Below are positions 35,301 through 47,934 of a stretch of 64,000 bases of DNA, piece by piece. A program made the translations under genes and the position numbers. A model generated the notes under the pieces. The model ran no database searches. It was not told the DNA's origin and worked only from the letters and a program-made list of their open reading frames with translations. This DNA comes from Deuterostichococcus epilithicus. Taxonomy: Eukaryota > Chlorophyta > Trebouxiophyceae > Prasiolales > Stichococcaceae. How positions within the stretch are numbered: position 1 is the stretch's first letter; every line of letters starts with the position of its first letter. The stretch spans positions 2,666,001-2,730,000 of the forward strand of contig JAVTLE010000016.1 in assembly GCA_033439295.1 (NCBI GenBank), read 5' to 3'.

Positions 35301-38300
35301 GTGCGCTCGGCAGCCCTGCAGCGGCCTGAAGCAAGCGAAGAAGCATGGTCGACCGAGCAGCACCGTGCGGCTGTCGCTCAGAGCAACAGCAGGGCCTCGC
35401 ATCAACAGGGAATTGGCCGCCGGCTGCAGGCTGGCCGGCGGTGAGCTACTCCCATGCCCGGCGGCCGCACCCGCTGGGCGCCTGGGTGGCGGNGCCGCTG
35501 GCGGCGCCAGCCCCGGAGCTGGAGCCGCCGCCACCGGGCTTGGCGCACATCGACCCCCCCGCCGGGGCGTCGCCGCAGGAGGACGCGCTGCTTGCGGCGG
35601 AGGACCCTCTCACCGGCTTGCTGCGCATGCAGGTGCCTGATTTGGAACAGAATACACGTCCCTTTTGATTGGACTTCCAAGCTGTCGCAATCTGACGTTG
35701 GGCAGGAGCGTAGTAGGTCTGGGCGTTAATTTGCCAACAAAGTCGTTGCTTTGTCCTCTCAAAAGCGCTTGAAGCAGCCGATGCCGGTCGCGTGCAGTCT
35801 TTTCAGCAGTGCGCCATGCAGAGCAACGGCAGGGTTCGTGGTCTCAAGCAAACGACTCGAGTCGCTTGGCGCTGGCACAACTTGGCACTGTCGATACTCA
35901 CAGCATTGCTTGGCTTGTGTGCAGCTCCTGGAGCGCATCAGGTATCTGCTGGAGGTGGCGCGCCCGCCGGCCGCCATCAGCCCGCTGCTCGCCGTTCTGA
36001 CCAGGTCAGTGGATGGTGAGGCATGGACAGCCCTGGGCACTGTTGTAGATAGCACAGCACAGTGTCTTTCTGGAGGGCAGGGTTTTGTTGGCGTTTGGTC
36101 CATCAGTGTTGCTTCAGTGAAAACTGTCAGCACGGGGACCTGGCGCATCGAGGTGTGCGAGTCCCCCACCCACCCTGCAGCAAAGGAATGGTTGAAGATC
36201 GAATGGAACGCGCACGTCTCCGAGGGTGCTGATCCGACACCCGAAATTGAACCTCGACGATGTGCAGCTACGCGCGCGCTGGGGGGGAGCTGGCAATGGC
36301 GGTGCTGCGCTGCCCGCGCATGGCGGACGCGCTGGCGGCCGTCCTGGTTGCGCCGCCGCCGCTGCCGCAGTCGCAGCCGGCGCGCGGCGGCGCATCTAGT
36401 GCGGAGGCCGCTGCGCTTTATGCTGCGCGGCCCGCGGCGGCAGCGCTGCTGCGGGCGCTGGCGCAGAGCTCGCCGGCCGCCGCGCGTGCGGCGCGCTCCC
36501 TAGGTGACTGTCGCGAAACGCACGCAGCACTGCAGGGCTGCGCAGGGGGCCTGGCTGGGGGTCGTGTTATCAGCATGCAGTCTCTCAGCGGCTGCCAGCG
36601 TGTCGCACAGAGGGCAGGCAGCGGAGTCCGGCCGCACGCCAGCACTTGGCAGGTGGCGGCGCCCGGCCCCACTTCTGCGCTGTGCTCAGGCGACCGGGGC
36701 CTGCACGAGTCAGTCTGCTCGGGTGGTGACGTCTGATGCAGCGTCGCCTCATGATGCGCAGGCCTGCTGAGCTTTGCGCACCAGCTGCTGGCGGCCGGGC
36801 AAGGGCCCAGCGCGCCGGGCCGCCCCGGTGGCCAGGACGCCTACTCTGCAGCGCTGCAGGTACTGCTCTGTTTCGGTGCTGCATGTTCCCTGCCGGCGCT
36901 GCACTGCAGTGAACAGACACAAGATCGCAGCCTAGGTGCCTGGCACCTGCGTTTGCCTGCGGCACCCTGGAGACTGCGTCCCTGCTGCCGCTGCTCGAAA
37001 GGAGGGTCGCCTCCTCTGAACCTCGGCAACGGTCTGTATCCTTCAGGCGCGCCAGGCACACGCCCTGCCGTTGAATTGTTGTTATCTCCAGAAAGCCCAA
37101 ACACACATGTGGCCCGTCAGGAGCCTGTCTGCGCCCCAATCAAAACATCCTCACCTGTGTTCCCCCCCAGATGGAGGGCCTGCGCCTGTGGCGAGTGTGC
37201 GCGCTGTACGACATCCACCTCGCCTCCCTGGACTCGCTGTGGCCACTGCTCGCGGCGCGCTTCGCCGGGCCTGCGGCGGCGGCGGGCACTGGGGACGCCC
37301 CCAGAGGCGGCGGCGGCGCAGGCGCGCCGGGGGCGGCCGACAGCCCGTGGGAGGAAACCCTCGCGCGCGAGGCGCTGCTCACGGCGGCGGAGCTGGTGTG
37401 CCACGCTGCCAGGTGTGCTGGCAAGGTTTGCTAGTTGACTGGTGCAAATCGTGGAGGGCTCGGGGTTCGGGGGAAACCCTAAAACCCTAAATAGCGGGGA
37501 GGCGGAAGCCGAGTTGGGAGGGGAACTGTGCAGAGACTGGGCAGGGGGGCATGCGGTCGCTCGGAGGGCGAGGCAGCAGCGGCGCGGAAGCGCACAGTGC
37601 GCATGGCAAATGCGTCTGCCGCAGTGCTGGGCCCGTTTTTTGCCGACACATCCACCGAGCTGAACCTGGCTCTTGTGGAGATTGCGTCGAGGGTGTGGTT
37701 GCATGTCGCCACATAGAGTCGCACCCTGCTCACAGTCATCAAGAGTGGTGTGCTGCCCGCAGGCGGCCTGGCGACGCAATGGTGTCGGCCGAGTGTGCCG
37801 CTTCCGCTGCGTCTGCCGCGGCGCAGTGGCTGGCGCACCCGCCGCAGCTACCTGGTTCACCTCTAGATCACACGGCCGCCGATGTGGGCGGCGCACGCCT
37901 GGGCGCCTTAGCGGCGGCGGCGCACTTTGCGGCAACGTTCCTGACCGCCTCATCACGGAGTGCAGCAATGCAGAGCAGCTCTTCCCCGGCTCCGCCGCCG
38001 GACCTGCTTGCTGTTGTCGCAGGGTCCGGCCTGTTCGGAAGCTTCCACAGCAACAGCGACAGCGACAGCAGCAGCAGCGACGGCAGCAACAAACGGGGCG
38101 ACAACAGCGACAGCTACAACCCGCATCCGCTAATCGCCGCGTTGCTGGCGGCACTGCCGGACCTTGCCCCAGGGGTGGGCACAAGCGTGGGTACTTCACC
38201 GGCTGCAGTGGCACCTGCCCCAGCGGGGCCGGCAGCGGCAGCGGCGGCTAACGATGCATCAGCAGCGGCCGAGGCACTGGACGGCCTCGTCAGCCTGGCG

Positions 38301-41300
38301 GGCGCAATTGCTGTGCAGCCGGGGCTCAATCCAGCGGCACAGGCGGCTGCGGCATTGGGGGCAGCTGTCTCTGCGGCTGTTGACCCGCTGGTGATCCCTC
38401 GTCTCAGTCACCCACATACTGCAATGCTCCTTGCATCGGCAGAGAAATGTCTCCTCTCAGCGTCATGCATGGAGGTGTCGAGTGTTCATGCCAAACGGGT
38501 TGCTGCAGGCTGCTGCTTCACATGCTGCTGCCGCAACCTGCCGTCGGCGGCCGTCTGGGTCACAGGGCTGGCTGGTGGAGCACGTCATTGATCAATGTCG
38601 TGGATGTGTTCTGCCGCAGGTAGTGGCCGTGGCGGTGGCGCAGCCGGCAAGCGTGGCCATTACCCCGGCCTCCGCGGCGGCAGCACAGCGGCGGGCGCAC
38701 CTGTTGCGCCTGTCGGTCACCTGCCACTTGCCGCAGCAGCCGCCACGGCCGCCACGGCTCTCGGTGCGGCTCACAGCAACCGCACAGGATGGAGGGAGTG
38801 GCTGGTTTGTCTTCACGTGCACCGCTGCGCAGGAAAGTCGTGGGTGCAGTATCACCGCCGGCTCCGCGTCGCTGCGCACAGGCCAGACTTGTGTGACCAT
38901 GCCGCACAGGCCGATGCAGCGCTGGCGTCGCTGGCGGCGCTGCCCGCAGGCGCTGAGGCGGCTACCCTGGCCGAGCTGGACTATGCCCTGTCCGCCGCCC
39001 GCCTGGCGCCGCTCCTGCAGGCGGCGCACGCCGAGCTCGGGTCCTTCCAGGCAGGTCCTTCGGTGGGAGTCCCACTTCTCCTTCTGAGTGTTGTCGCTCC
39101 ACAAGCAGGCGCAAGGTATACTCGTAAGCTATCTCGTATGCACCATGCGTCTGGTGAGACCATGTTGATAAGGTTACGTTTGAAGCCAGAAGCAGGTTGC
39201 GACACGCATGCACCCGCCGGTAAACGGCCATGCACCCGCCGGTAAACGGCCATGCAGCAGTGTCTCAGTGGACAGGCTGCCTAGCCCTGCAGACTCTTAC
39301 ATGCCGCCCTGCTGCACAATAGGCCGCAGGCAGCGGGTGGGCATGGGCGGCGGCAGGGGGCCGCTCTGCTTCCGCCTTCCCGCTTCCGACATCGCCGCCC
39401 GCCGCCGCCACGGCGCGCCGCCACCTGCTGCGCAGCTATGCTGCTGCCTGGCTGGGCCTGGTGGCAGCTGAGGGGGGCGGCGGAAGCGGGAAGGCGGAAG
39501 CAGCCACGGTGGTGCCACCGGCGCTGGACGCCATCGCCCTGCAGCCGGCAGGTGTGCACTTGCAATGATACGGTGGAGCTTGACGGGCTTCGAAGAAACG
39601 ACGGACGAGGCGTGACTGCATGGCATTCATTGAACCCTTGTCGAGTGCTCATGCGCCTGCCGTGCGAGCGCCGGGATGGCCATGCTTTGTGCCATGCGTG
39701 ATAAATCTGTATGACATTGAAATATAGCCCTCCCCTGGAAGCAGTGCGAGGCCCAGGAGCCCCTGTAAAGCCAAGCCTGCACCCCCAGCGATCGGCAGAC
39801 GAACCCAGCCAGCGTCGACGCAGGCTCGCGGCTGCCGGCGCCGCCGGCGTGGCCGCTGCTTGAGCCCTGGCACCCCGGTGCATCATGTGACGCGGCCGGC
39901 GGCGGCGAGGGCGCTCAAGACAGCGATGCAGGGGACGCTGCCTCGGATGCGGCAGAGGGCATCGGCGCGGCGCTGATGTGGCTGTTGGGGCTGGAGGCCG
40001 GGGGCTCGTCATATATCGCCGCCATTCCTGCAGGTGGATGAGGGTCCCGGATCGAGCTCTGCTTTGTGCATCAGGGATCACAGCCTGACGGAGTCATGAT
40101 GTGGCGCACAGCTTCCGACTAGTGCACGCTCTTGTGACGGGCGCCAGGCTGCAGTCGGCGAGTTCCGCCAGCAGCCGGCGGGTGGGGGGGCAAGTGTCTG
40201 CACTTTCTGCTACAGTGCAGACCCTGACTGCTGCATACGAAGATCTGCACTGGTCCACGGGCACTGGTTTCACGTCAACCAGGCGTCAAGCTGCGGGCGG
40301 TGCTGGCGCTGCTGCTGGCGCCCGACGGCCCGGGCGCGGACGCTGAGTCGCCCCCCTGGACGGACGCCGCCGTGCGCTGGCCAGCCGCCGCCCTGCTCGA
40401 CAGGTGAGCTGATGCGGCGCGGGCGGCGTCATTGCCCTGGAGTGGCCGCGCTGCGCCGACGCCTGTCGGACCGAGCATGCTTTCGTGCGCCCTTCAGAAT
40501 GTGGAACCGAAGGAACCCGCCGCCATGCAGGTGCTGCCAGCCCTGGACCCTAGACCCCAAAACCGCCGCCGCGCAGGTACAGCGTGGGCGGCGCCGAGGT
40601 GGACGCGGGCGACGCGCGGTGGTGGGCGGAGCACTTTGCGGCGGGCAGCTATGGCGACGCGCTGCCGGGCGCGTGCCTGGCGCTGCTGCTGCGCCTTGAT
40701 GCGCCGCCCGCTGTGCAGGCGCGGTTCGATTGAATTTAATTTAATTTAATCTAATTGAAACCCCCGTGCCGGACTGGACACCCCTGTTATCCGTTCACAG
40801 GTTCCGCAGCAGCACCAGCCTGGAATCTTTTTCTGATGACATGTGCCAAAGCCAGGACGCCACTTGCGCCTCATGGGGTGGCTTCGGGTCCTGCCTTGCC
40901 CGCCGCGGGATGGGCTCCTTGCCTGTGGTGCAGCTGTGTGCGGCCGCTGGTGCGCAGCCTGGGTCCCGCTGACGAGGTCCCAACCGTGAACCCGCAGGAG
41001 GCGGCGCTCGCGGCGCTGGCAACGGAGCACGGGCTGCCGCTGCTGCCACCGCTGTCGCGCTGTCCCGGTGGCCCAGCCGCCTACCTCGCACTCGGCAGCG
41101 CCAAACCTGCCGGCGCCGCCGCTGACGACGGCGGCGCAGTGCCGCCACGTGTCCTGGAGCGACTGGCAGAGCTGCTGGCAGGCGGAGGGCTGTGCGGCGG
41201 CGGCGGCGCGGCGTCGGGAACTAACATGACGGCAGTATCCGCCGCGGCGGAGGCGGAGCCGCCGGCGGCAGCTGACCTGGCGCGCCACCACGTGTTGGCC

Positions 41301-41940
41301 TGGCTGCTGGCGCCCAGCGGCGCAGGTAGGGGTTCGTTCACATGTCCCGCACGTACCTGGCGCTGTGTCACATGCTGCACTGTTCAGCACAGCAGGCGCA
41401 GGCCACCTGCGCAGCGACTGGCTGCACTCTCAGGAACTCTCAGGGCATGAGACCTGGACACGACTGTGCACATGCGACCGCAGGCGAGGGGCCCGCTGAT
41501 CTGCTGCAGCGGCAGGCGCGGCTGCGGGCAATCCTGCGGCGCCGCCCGGCCGCCGAGCTGCCCGGCCTGCTGCGGCGCGGCGTGTCGTGGGTGCCGGCGG
41601 CCGCAGCGACACCAGGGGCCGCGGTCGCAGTCTGGCAGCGCTTGGCGGCAGACCTGCCGGACTTCGAACTGCAGAGGCGGCGACAGGTGAAACCACCAGC
41701 ACCGCGTAGGTTTGAAATGTATCTGATGGCAGGACGGCGGCATACGCCGGCAGAGCCGGCAGGCCTCGCAGCCGCACGGCGACGCCGTTGCCCCAGTCCG
41801 CTGACGAGCCTTTGCGGACAAACGTGCAGGCGGTGGAGGCGGCGTGCGAGGGGGAGCCCGGCCTGTGGGACAAGGTGGCGGCCAGCGGCGCGCTCGACAC
41901 GCAGCTCATGGACGTCACCCGCCTGCACCTGGGCTTCTGA
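32350..41940 (+). CDS. RPAP1: RPAP1 / MINIYO homologue (RNA polymerase II-associated protein 1), 5' end open
   Basis: A large gene with many short introns. N-terminal landmarks: AEFLSRREQPAAKVSRI (about 32350-32400, exon ends 32535), GGFLMPGVIGHVQER (about 32740), FDAENRAVLAAMTPEQ (about 33180-33228) and IEEARAEVLSRLPKKAAAFL (about 33400-33460), which form the RPAP1_N domain. ARLRFGVDGRPAG (about 33757-33795) is the RPAP1_C motif. Then YTLREAAVLARSSVPGQRAA (about 34055-34115) matches plant MINIYO. The remaining two thirds is helical-repeat-like Ala/Leu-rich sequence in exons near 34980, 35440, 35930, 36276, 36761, 37171, 37790-38410, 38620-39055, 39780-40030, 40290, 40570, 40980-41325 and 41490-41690, ending VTRLHLGF with stop at 41938-41940. 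RPAP1/MINIYO helps assemble and import RNA polymerase II; in plants it promotes differentiation. N at 35493. Exon borders are approximate. Confidence 0.8.
35131..35143 (+). repeat. Interstitial telomere-like motif
   Basis: Reads ggtttagggtttg, in an intron of the RPAP1-like gene. Confidence 0.6.
37474..37491 (-). repeat. Interstitial telomere-like motif
   Basis: Reads aaaccctaaaaccctaaa on the plus strand, two TTTAGGG-type units on the minus strand, in an intron of the RPAP1-like gene. It also matches the plant telo-box. Confidence 0.65.
39208..39251 (+). repeat. 22-bp tandem duplication in RPAP1 intron
   Basis: Two exact copies of a 22-base unit beginning atgcacccgccggtaaac start at 39208 and 39230. 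Each carries a splice-donor-like ggtaaac. Confidence 0.85.
40733..40757 (+). repeat. ATTTA-type microsatellite in RPAP1 intron
   Basis: Four units of aattt/aatct in a row, strongly AT-rich in otherwise GC-rich DNA. Confidence 0.8.
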
Positions 41941-43373
41941 CCGTGCGCGGCCCGGACGCCGCCGCCGCCGCCGCTGCTGCTCCGACTGGCTGAGTCGGGG
42001 CATCTCTGGCGCCTGTCAACAGTGGGAGGGATGCAAGGGCCCAGCAAACTGGGAAATTGGTCATCCGGGTGGTGACTGGCGACTTCCTGATGCCAGCTTT
42101 CTAGGGTTTGTGTCAGCCACGTCGAGTTGCAGTGATACGGTCTGACACCGTGGCATGGAAGCGACGCGGTATGAGGTCACCGGGGGTTCAACTGCAGCTG
42201 TACAGAGGTCCCGCCCGCCGCCCGAGATGCTCTTGGAAGACACACGGAGTCAAGTGCTAACTCCTGCAGCAGCTGGGTGCTTTGTCGCGCCCGCACACCG
42301 GCTTGGTGCCTGACACGTGTGCACAACAACTTTGCGAGGGAGTGGCAGGCAGGCTTTACGCGGAAACACCGGCGAGTTGTCGACATTGGTGCAGGAGCAA
42401 GTGTGCAGCCGCACGCTTTCGAAAGTTTGATTCGCAACTCGTCTGTTCAGCCGGCGGCACCCACGCTTAGCGCCTTTTAACAGCTTTTTTCACGAGGTGA
42501 CATCTCCAAAGAATGAAACTTCTTACTGATGTGAAGCCTGGACATTAGCAAGTTCGCAGCTTCATAGCAGGGCAATCTCTTCGTCATCAGCAGCCTGAGA
42601 AGCGACCTAGCGTGTTCCTGGCTCCGCAAGCACACGTTGGCTTTACCCCTTGGTAGCCTCGCGCACCGGGCGTGCAATAGGCACGAGACCGTCCACACAA
42701 GCAAGCATAGGCTCTTGCTCGTGCATTCGGACGCTCCGCGCATGATGAGGCATGTAATCGGTCATCTGAAGTGCATATGTGCTGTCTGGAGCTCCCCGGG
42801 CTGCCACAGGCATGCAGCAGGGTGGCCATATTTGCAGCTTTGGCGTTGGAGAAGCACGCTTGTCAAAGGCCATGACCTGCCGGCTGTGCCGTGCGGACAG
42901 CGGAACAGGCAAATGCAGCAGATCTCCAGATGCTACTACCTTCACCACGCAAGCCACCTGTTTAAGGTGCTTGCTGCTCCCACATACATTGTCAACTCCT
43001 TCACTTCCTGCATGCAGGGTCTCGCAACTGCGACATCACCCACTCAGTTCAAGCGGGGGTAATTTCCTAAGGCAAATCCAGCCTTGGGGCAGCCACAGCC
43101 TCCGCGGCCTGCTGTGGTCTGCGCAGCTGGTGTCAGCACAGAACAGCTTCCGTGGACCGTCTCCAGCAGCGGCCTCAGGACAGATAGCCGCGACTTGGTG
43201 ACGGCCACGTCACTGCTGTCACGGCGGTGCCACCATCTCACTCGCCTCCTGGGCCGCCCCAGTCCCGGGCATCAGCCACTTGTGCCGCAGGCCCGGCGAA
43301 ACTCCTGCAGCAGTGGCAGCAGCAGCAGCCCGGTGCGGCGGGGCTGCAGCAGAGCCGCGCGCGGCGCGGCACG
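41941..43373. other. Intergenic region, no gene seen
   Basis: About 1.43 kb between the RPAP1-like stop and the protease start, both on the plus strand. No supported gene or RNA. The protease promoter should lie near the right end. Confidence 0.45.
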
Positions 43374-46300
43374 ATGCGGGAGCGCGGCGTTTTACGGCGC
43401 CCGGTAGCGGCGCCCACGTCGCTGGCGGCGGCGGTGTGCTTGCTGCTGTTCCTGCAGCCAGCACTCTGCAGGGTGCAGACGGCGCGGCGCAGCGACCTGG
43501 AGCAGGCAGCACGGAGGCGCAGCGACCTAGAGGAGATGGTCCAGACCAGTACGCGGCTTTCCCCTGCCTGACCTGCTGTGGATGCCCGCCGCTCTGGCAG
43601 AGCAAAACCTTGATGGGCGGACGACAACGTCGTTCGATGGCCTGCCACCTGGCTCGAGATGCTTACAGATGCGACACTGCAGCCGCTGGCGGGGGTGCCG
43701 TGTACACCTGGAGCCTTCTGCTTGCCTCTGATGGCAGCAGTTGCTCAGTTCACATAATGTCGGGGGCGTGGCGGGCACATTTGTGATCCATCTTCCGCCG
43801 CTTGGCGCAGGCATTGGGCTTGTGCCGGAGGGCTATGCAAAGGCAGGGCACTGGCGCACCGGTTGGAACCTGCCGCGGCAGGACTCCGGCGGCGGCAGCA
43901 GCGGCCACCAGGGCCACTCCACTGTCATGTTCACCGCTGAGGGCTCAGTGTACACGAAACCGTGCGTTTTTCCAGCATTGGGGAATCATTTTGTTGTGGA
44001 TCATTGGAGTGGACACGAGCAAAGGAAGCCTCAAGTGCCTGCAGCGAGAATTGTCTTGCCGAGAAGTGTCTGGCGGGCGCTGTGCTTGCCTGCACTTCCC
44101 CCGGTGTGCTGCCCATTGTGGCTCGTCCAGCGAGTCTAGTTTTGCCTAATGGGTATGAACGATCATATCCTTCTGGCTTCAGTCTGGGAGAGCCCTGCTG
44201 GGTGGGGCGCATCCGCGTGCCTGCATGTTTGCCCAATTGCCGCTGCTTGTGTGCCAAACTGCGTCTCGCCATCCTGCTGCAGGGTGGAGGACAACTCGCA
44301 CCTGCCGCGGCGCCTGTCCGAGATCCGCACCTATGCGGACAACGCCTCGGCGTCACTGAACCCCGACCTGGCCTGCGAGAACTGCCCAACCACGGACACC
44401 AGGGTCATGGTATCTGACACTACGGAGACGCCGTGGGACGCCATTGGGCTGCTGGCGAGGCAGGACGCCAACAGCATATCCAAGTGCGCGCACTGAAGGG
44501 CAGCCTGCACTGTTGTGCCATGTCGGGATGGATGCATGCGGACCCCTGTCGAGCGCCCCTCGCAGTGCGCCACCTTGCCTGGCGCTAGCTGCGCTGTCAC
44601 CTGTCAAGCGTGTGTGCAAACACGACAACACTGGTGATCTGGGAGGGTACCATTCAACAAGCGCTTGCCCCGGCGAATTGCAAGCCGCCGTCCCACTGCT
44701 CGCTGCTGACCCCTGTCGCTGGCCACTCACCCCTGTGTGTGTGCCGTCTCCCATCGCAGCGGCATAGCGCAGTGCTCCGGCGCGCTGATCGGCGTGCAGC
44801 GGCAGCACGTGCTCACGGCGGGACACTGTCTGGTGGACAGCTCGCAGACCACAGGCAACGTGGACAAGATCACCTTCTACCCGGGCCTTTCAGGCAGCGA
44901 CCTGCCCTTTGGCACGCTCACCGCCATCAAGGTGACACGCCTGGCGCGGGGTGCAGCAGATCAGGGCGGATCATGGGGCACTAGGGACATGTGCCCATCA
45001 GGCGGCCCTGCCGGCAACCTTGGCCTGGTGCCCTTTGCAGCCGGTCTGCCAGCTCTGGGAAGCCTGCGCCTGAGCAGGAGTTTGCGCACGAGCTGGGGAC
45101 ACGGCCCGCAACACCTGCGCCGCATCTGCTGGACGATCCAGGGTGAGACCCTTGATACCCCCTGAAACTACCTGCTTCCTGCTCGCTCAGGCGCGCGTGC
45201 TGCGGCAGTACGTGGAGGAGCGCTCCGTCACGCCGCTGGCGCTCAACTACGACTTTGCGCTCATCACGCTGTCAAACGCGGCGCCCGTGGGCACGACCTA
45301 CCTGGACATCGCTGCCGGCAGCGGAACTGTGACGCTGGACCTGACAACGGCAGGGTACCCGGCGGACAAGTCGGGCCAGGACATGTGGACGGTGAGCACG
45401 CACTGCGCCATGCGACTTGAGGGTCGCTCCCTGGCTTCCCCTGCCTGGAGTGCATCGCCACTTTGTGATGAACGCGCTGCTGGCTGGGCTCGCGCGCCCG
45501 ACTGCGCGGCCGCGGGCGTCAGGCAGGATGGTGTGCAGCCGGAGGTCTGCTGCTTGACAGTCGGCGCGGGCGCCTGCTGAGCGGCCGGCATCCCGATTGT
45601 CTGGACTGTCTCCCTTCCCAGTGCCACAGTTGCCATGCCTGCCGCCCCTGGCCCGAGCGCTGTACTGTCTCCCTTCCCAGTGCCACAGTGCCATGCCTGC
45701 CGCCCCTGGCCCGAGCGCTGTAAGCTAGCCCCTAGACGCTGAGCCCCACCAGTGCATTGCTCACGTGTCCTCGCACACAGGTGAACTGCACGAACGTGGA
45801 GTTCGACTTCACCAACGGCCCCTCGCAGCTGGGCTGCGGCAGCAGCTGCGACAACATCGTGGTGCACGACTGCCTGTCGTACGAGGGGCAGTCGGGCTCG
45901 GCCATCTGGTCCANCGCGCCCCCCCCCCCCAAACACCCTGTACCATCCACTGTACACCCCTGCGGCGGTACACGGTGCGCTCTCGACACCCCGAGTGGTT
46001 TCGGGAAGCCCTGCATCGTGGTGCACGACTGCCTGTCGTGCGAGGGGCACCTCAATTCCGTCTCCTGGTCGGCGGTGCGCCCCCACCCATCCTTGCAGTC
46101 CTGCGCCTGAAAGCTGCAGTGCTGCGTGCCACGCACTGCCCCCTCGCGGCGCCAGGTAGTCCCGAGGTGCCCCACCACATGTGCAAGGGGGTGGTAGGTC
46201 GGCGGGTGCATGTGTTGCCGCGCCGCCACAGCCGCCGGTGGACAGCAGGCAGTGCCTCCAGTGCGTCTCACGAACAACGTCTGCTTGAAAATCTCTTTCG

Positions 46301-47934
46301 TCCCCCCTCAAGCAATGACGTTTCCCTGCCCACTAGGACGGCAACAACCGCACGGTGCGCGCGGTGCTGACGGGGGCGCTGCAGGAATCGGACGGCACCA
46401 CCTACAATGTGGCCACCCAGATGAACGCCTTCGTCTACAACACAGTCGTCGGCTGGTGCGCCTCTGCCCTCTTGGAGAGGGGCCAGCTGGGGTCTTGCAT
46501 GTCTAGCGTCCCGGCAACCAGACCAATGACCACCAATGACGGGTAGCATGTTTGCACTGCTGGCGCACCCCTTGCTTGCAGCGCGGGGGCGTCTCCGCTG
46601 AAGCACCCTCTGGTGGCGGCTGGTAGAGTTGAAGCTGGCAGTAAATCATGGGAACCAGCAGTAGAGATGATGGCGAACCCCCACTGCTGCTTGCACAGGT
46701 ACAACGAGGATGTGACGGATGGTCTGACACTGGCGCCGCCGGCGCCGCCCGCCAGCAGCCGCAACAATGGCGGCGGCGTTGTGACACTGGGCAACACCTC
46801 TTGGTGGCGTGATCATTGGTGCGTCTGATCAGAGTTTAGGGTTTCGATCATCAAGGACTCGACGTCTGGGAGCGTCTCGGCAGGCAGTGTGGGCATTGTG
46901 CGGGACTGCGCAGGCAGAACATGCCTGAGACGGCCCGCAACAGCCACTGTCTGTCTCTTGCGGCAGTGACCTCTGTTGTTGTGGCAGCAGAGCTGCTGCG
47001 AGAAGCACCGTTTCATGGTGCCGAATCAATACAAATCAAGGCGCCGCATGTGCGTGGTGAAAACCATACCCTGGGCACCGCATACTGGGTTTGTTTGCTC
47101 GGCAGCGTCCAAGCCTTAGGCACTCAACACGCGCCCTGCTGCCACAGGTGGTGGATAGTGCTGCCGGTGGGCGTTGTTGTCGTGCTGGCCCTGATCTCGC
47201 TACTGGTCACCTGCCTGCGGCGTGGCTGCTGCGGCGGCAAGCGCTCCCGCCCGATCGTGGGCGCCTCTTACCCGCCGGCCTATGGCGCCGGCTACCCCAA
47301 CCAGGTGCTGTCCTTGCCGAGGAAGCTCGTCTTTGGGCGGCAGACGGGCCTGCTGTCGTGTCCAATCCGTGCTGTGGCGGTGTCTGGCGGCGGACAGCCA
47401 TGCTAATTGGCGATGCCCGTCGGCAGACAGCTGGCGGGTCGTCGTCCGGGCGTTTGTCTGGCGCATCTTCGTCTTGGCTTGCCTGACAGTGCTGCGAATG
47501 ATGCGCCGCAGGCGGCGCCCCAATACCAGAACGGCGGCCCAGCCTTCCCTCAACAGGCATACAACCAGGCACAACAGACGCACGCGCCCAACCCCAATGG
47601 CAGCACCAACTGGGAGCGCTATGGACCTGGTGCGCTGCCCCTGGACTTCGCTTCTGGACACTGCCTCGCTGTTCTGCTGCCTGGAAGCGGTCACCTCGCA
47701 GTGAGCTGTGCACAGCAGAGCCAGAGTCAGAGCTGGGCTTGCAGACCGCGGCTCGAGGGCCCGACGTCGCTGGTCCCCCATGTCGTGCGACCCCAGACGT
47801 GCGGAAGCTGATGCTGATCCTCAGGTGGTTTTGTCCCTGCAGCTTACTACAATGGAGCTGGGACCAGCGGCAGCCCCTGGCCCGCGGACGCTCACGGGGC
47901 GCCTCCGACAGGCTATCCAGCGGCTAGATACTGA
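43374..47934 (+). CDS. Membrane-anchored trypsin-like serine protease
   Basis: Exons: 43374-43548, 43811-43961, 44283-44459, 44760-44931, 45191-45391, 45781 to about 45915, 46337-46455, 46699 to about 46818, 47148-47304, 47512-47629 and 47843-47934; phases agree wherever both ends are clear. A signal peptide (SLAAAVCLLLFLQPALC) precedes a Ser/Arg-rich propeptide. The S1 domain has the catalytic His in HVLTAGHCLVD, Asp in LNYDFALITLSN and Ser in DCLSYEGQSGSAIWS; TTYNVATQMNAFVY is its end. A single membrane helix follows (WWIVLPVGVVVVLALISLLV) with a basic CLRRGCCGGKR stop, then a Tyr/Pro/Gln-rich cytosolic tail ending GYPAARY. The intron after 44459 uses a GC donor (GAG|GCAGGA). No classical IVGG start was seen. 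The donor of the Ser exon is hidden by an N at 45915, and a second, altered copy of that exon lies at 46014-46088. Substrate unknown. Confidence 0.85.
45605..45722 (+). repeat. 59-bp tandem duplication in protease intron
   Basis: Units at 45605-45663 and 45664-45722 begin actgtctcccttcccag and differ by a single T. They lie just upstream of the exon carrying the catalytic Ser; each holds an acceptor-like cccttcccag. Confidence 0.9.
46014..46088 (+). pseudogene. Altered duplicate of the protease catalytic-Ser exon
   Basis: Sequence from 46014 matches 45855 onward at about 34 of the first 36 bases, then diverges. In frame it reads CIVVHDCLSCEGHLNSVSWS where the functional exon reads NIVVHDCLSYEGQSGSAIWS, so the catalytic GxSG is lost. 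It stays open, has a weak possible acceptor (gggaag|ccc) and a good donor (gcg|gtgcgc) in the phase required by the next exon. Confidence 0.8.
46833..46844 (+). repeat. Interstitial telomere-like motif
   Basis: Reads gagtttagggtt, in a protease-gene intron. Confidence 0.55.
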
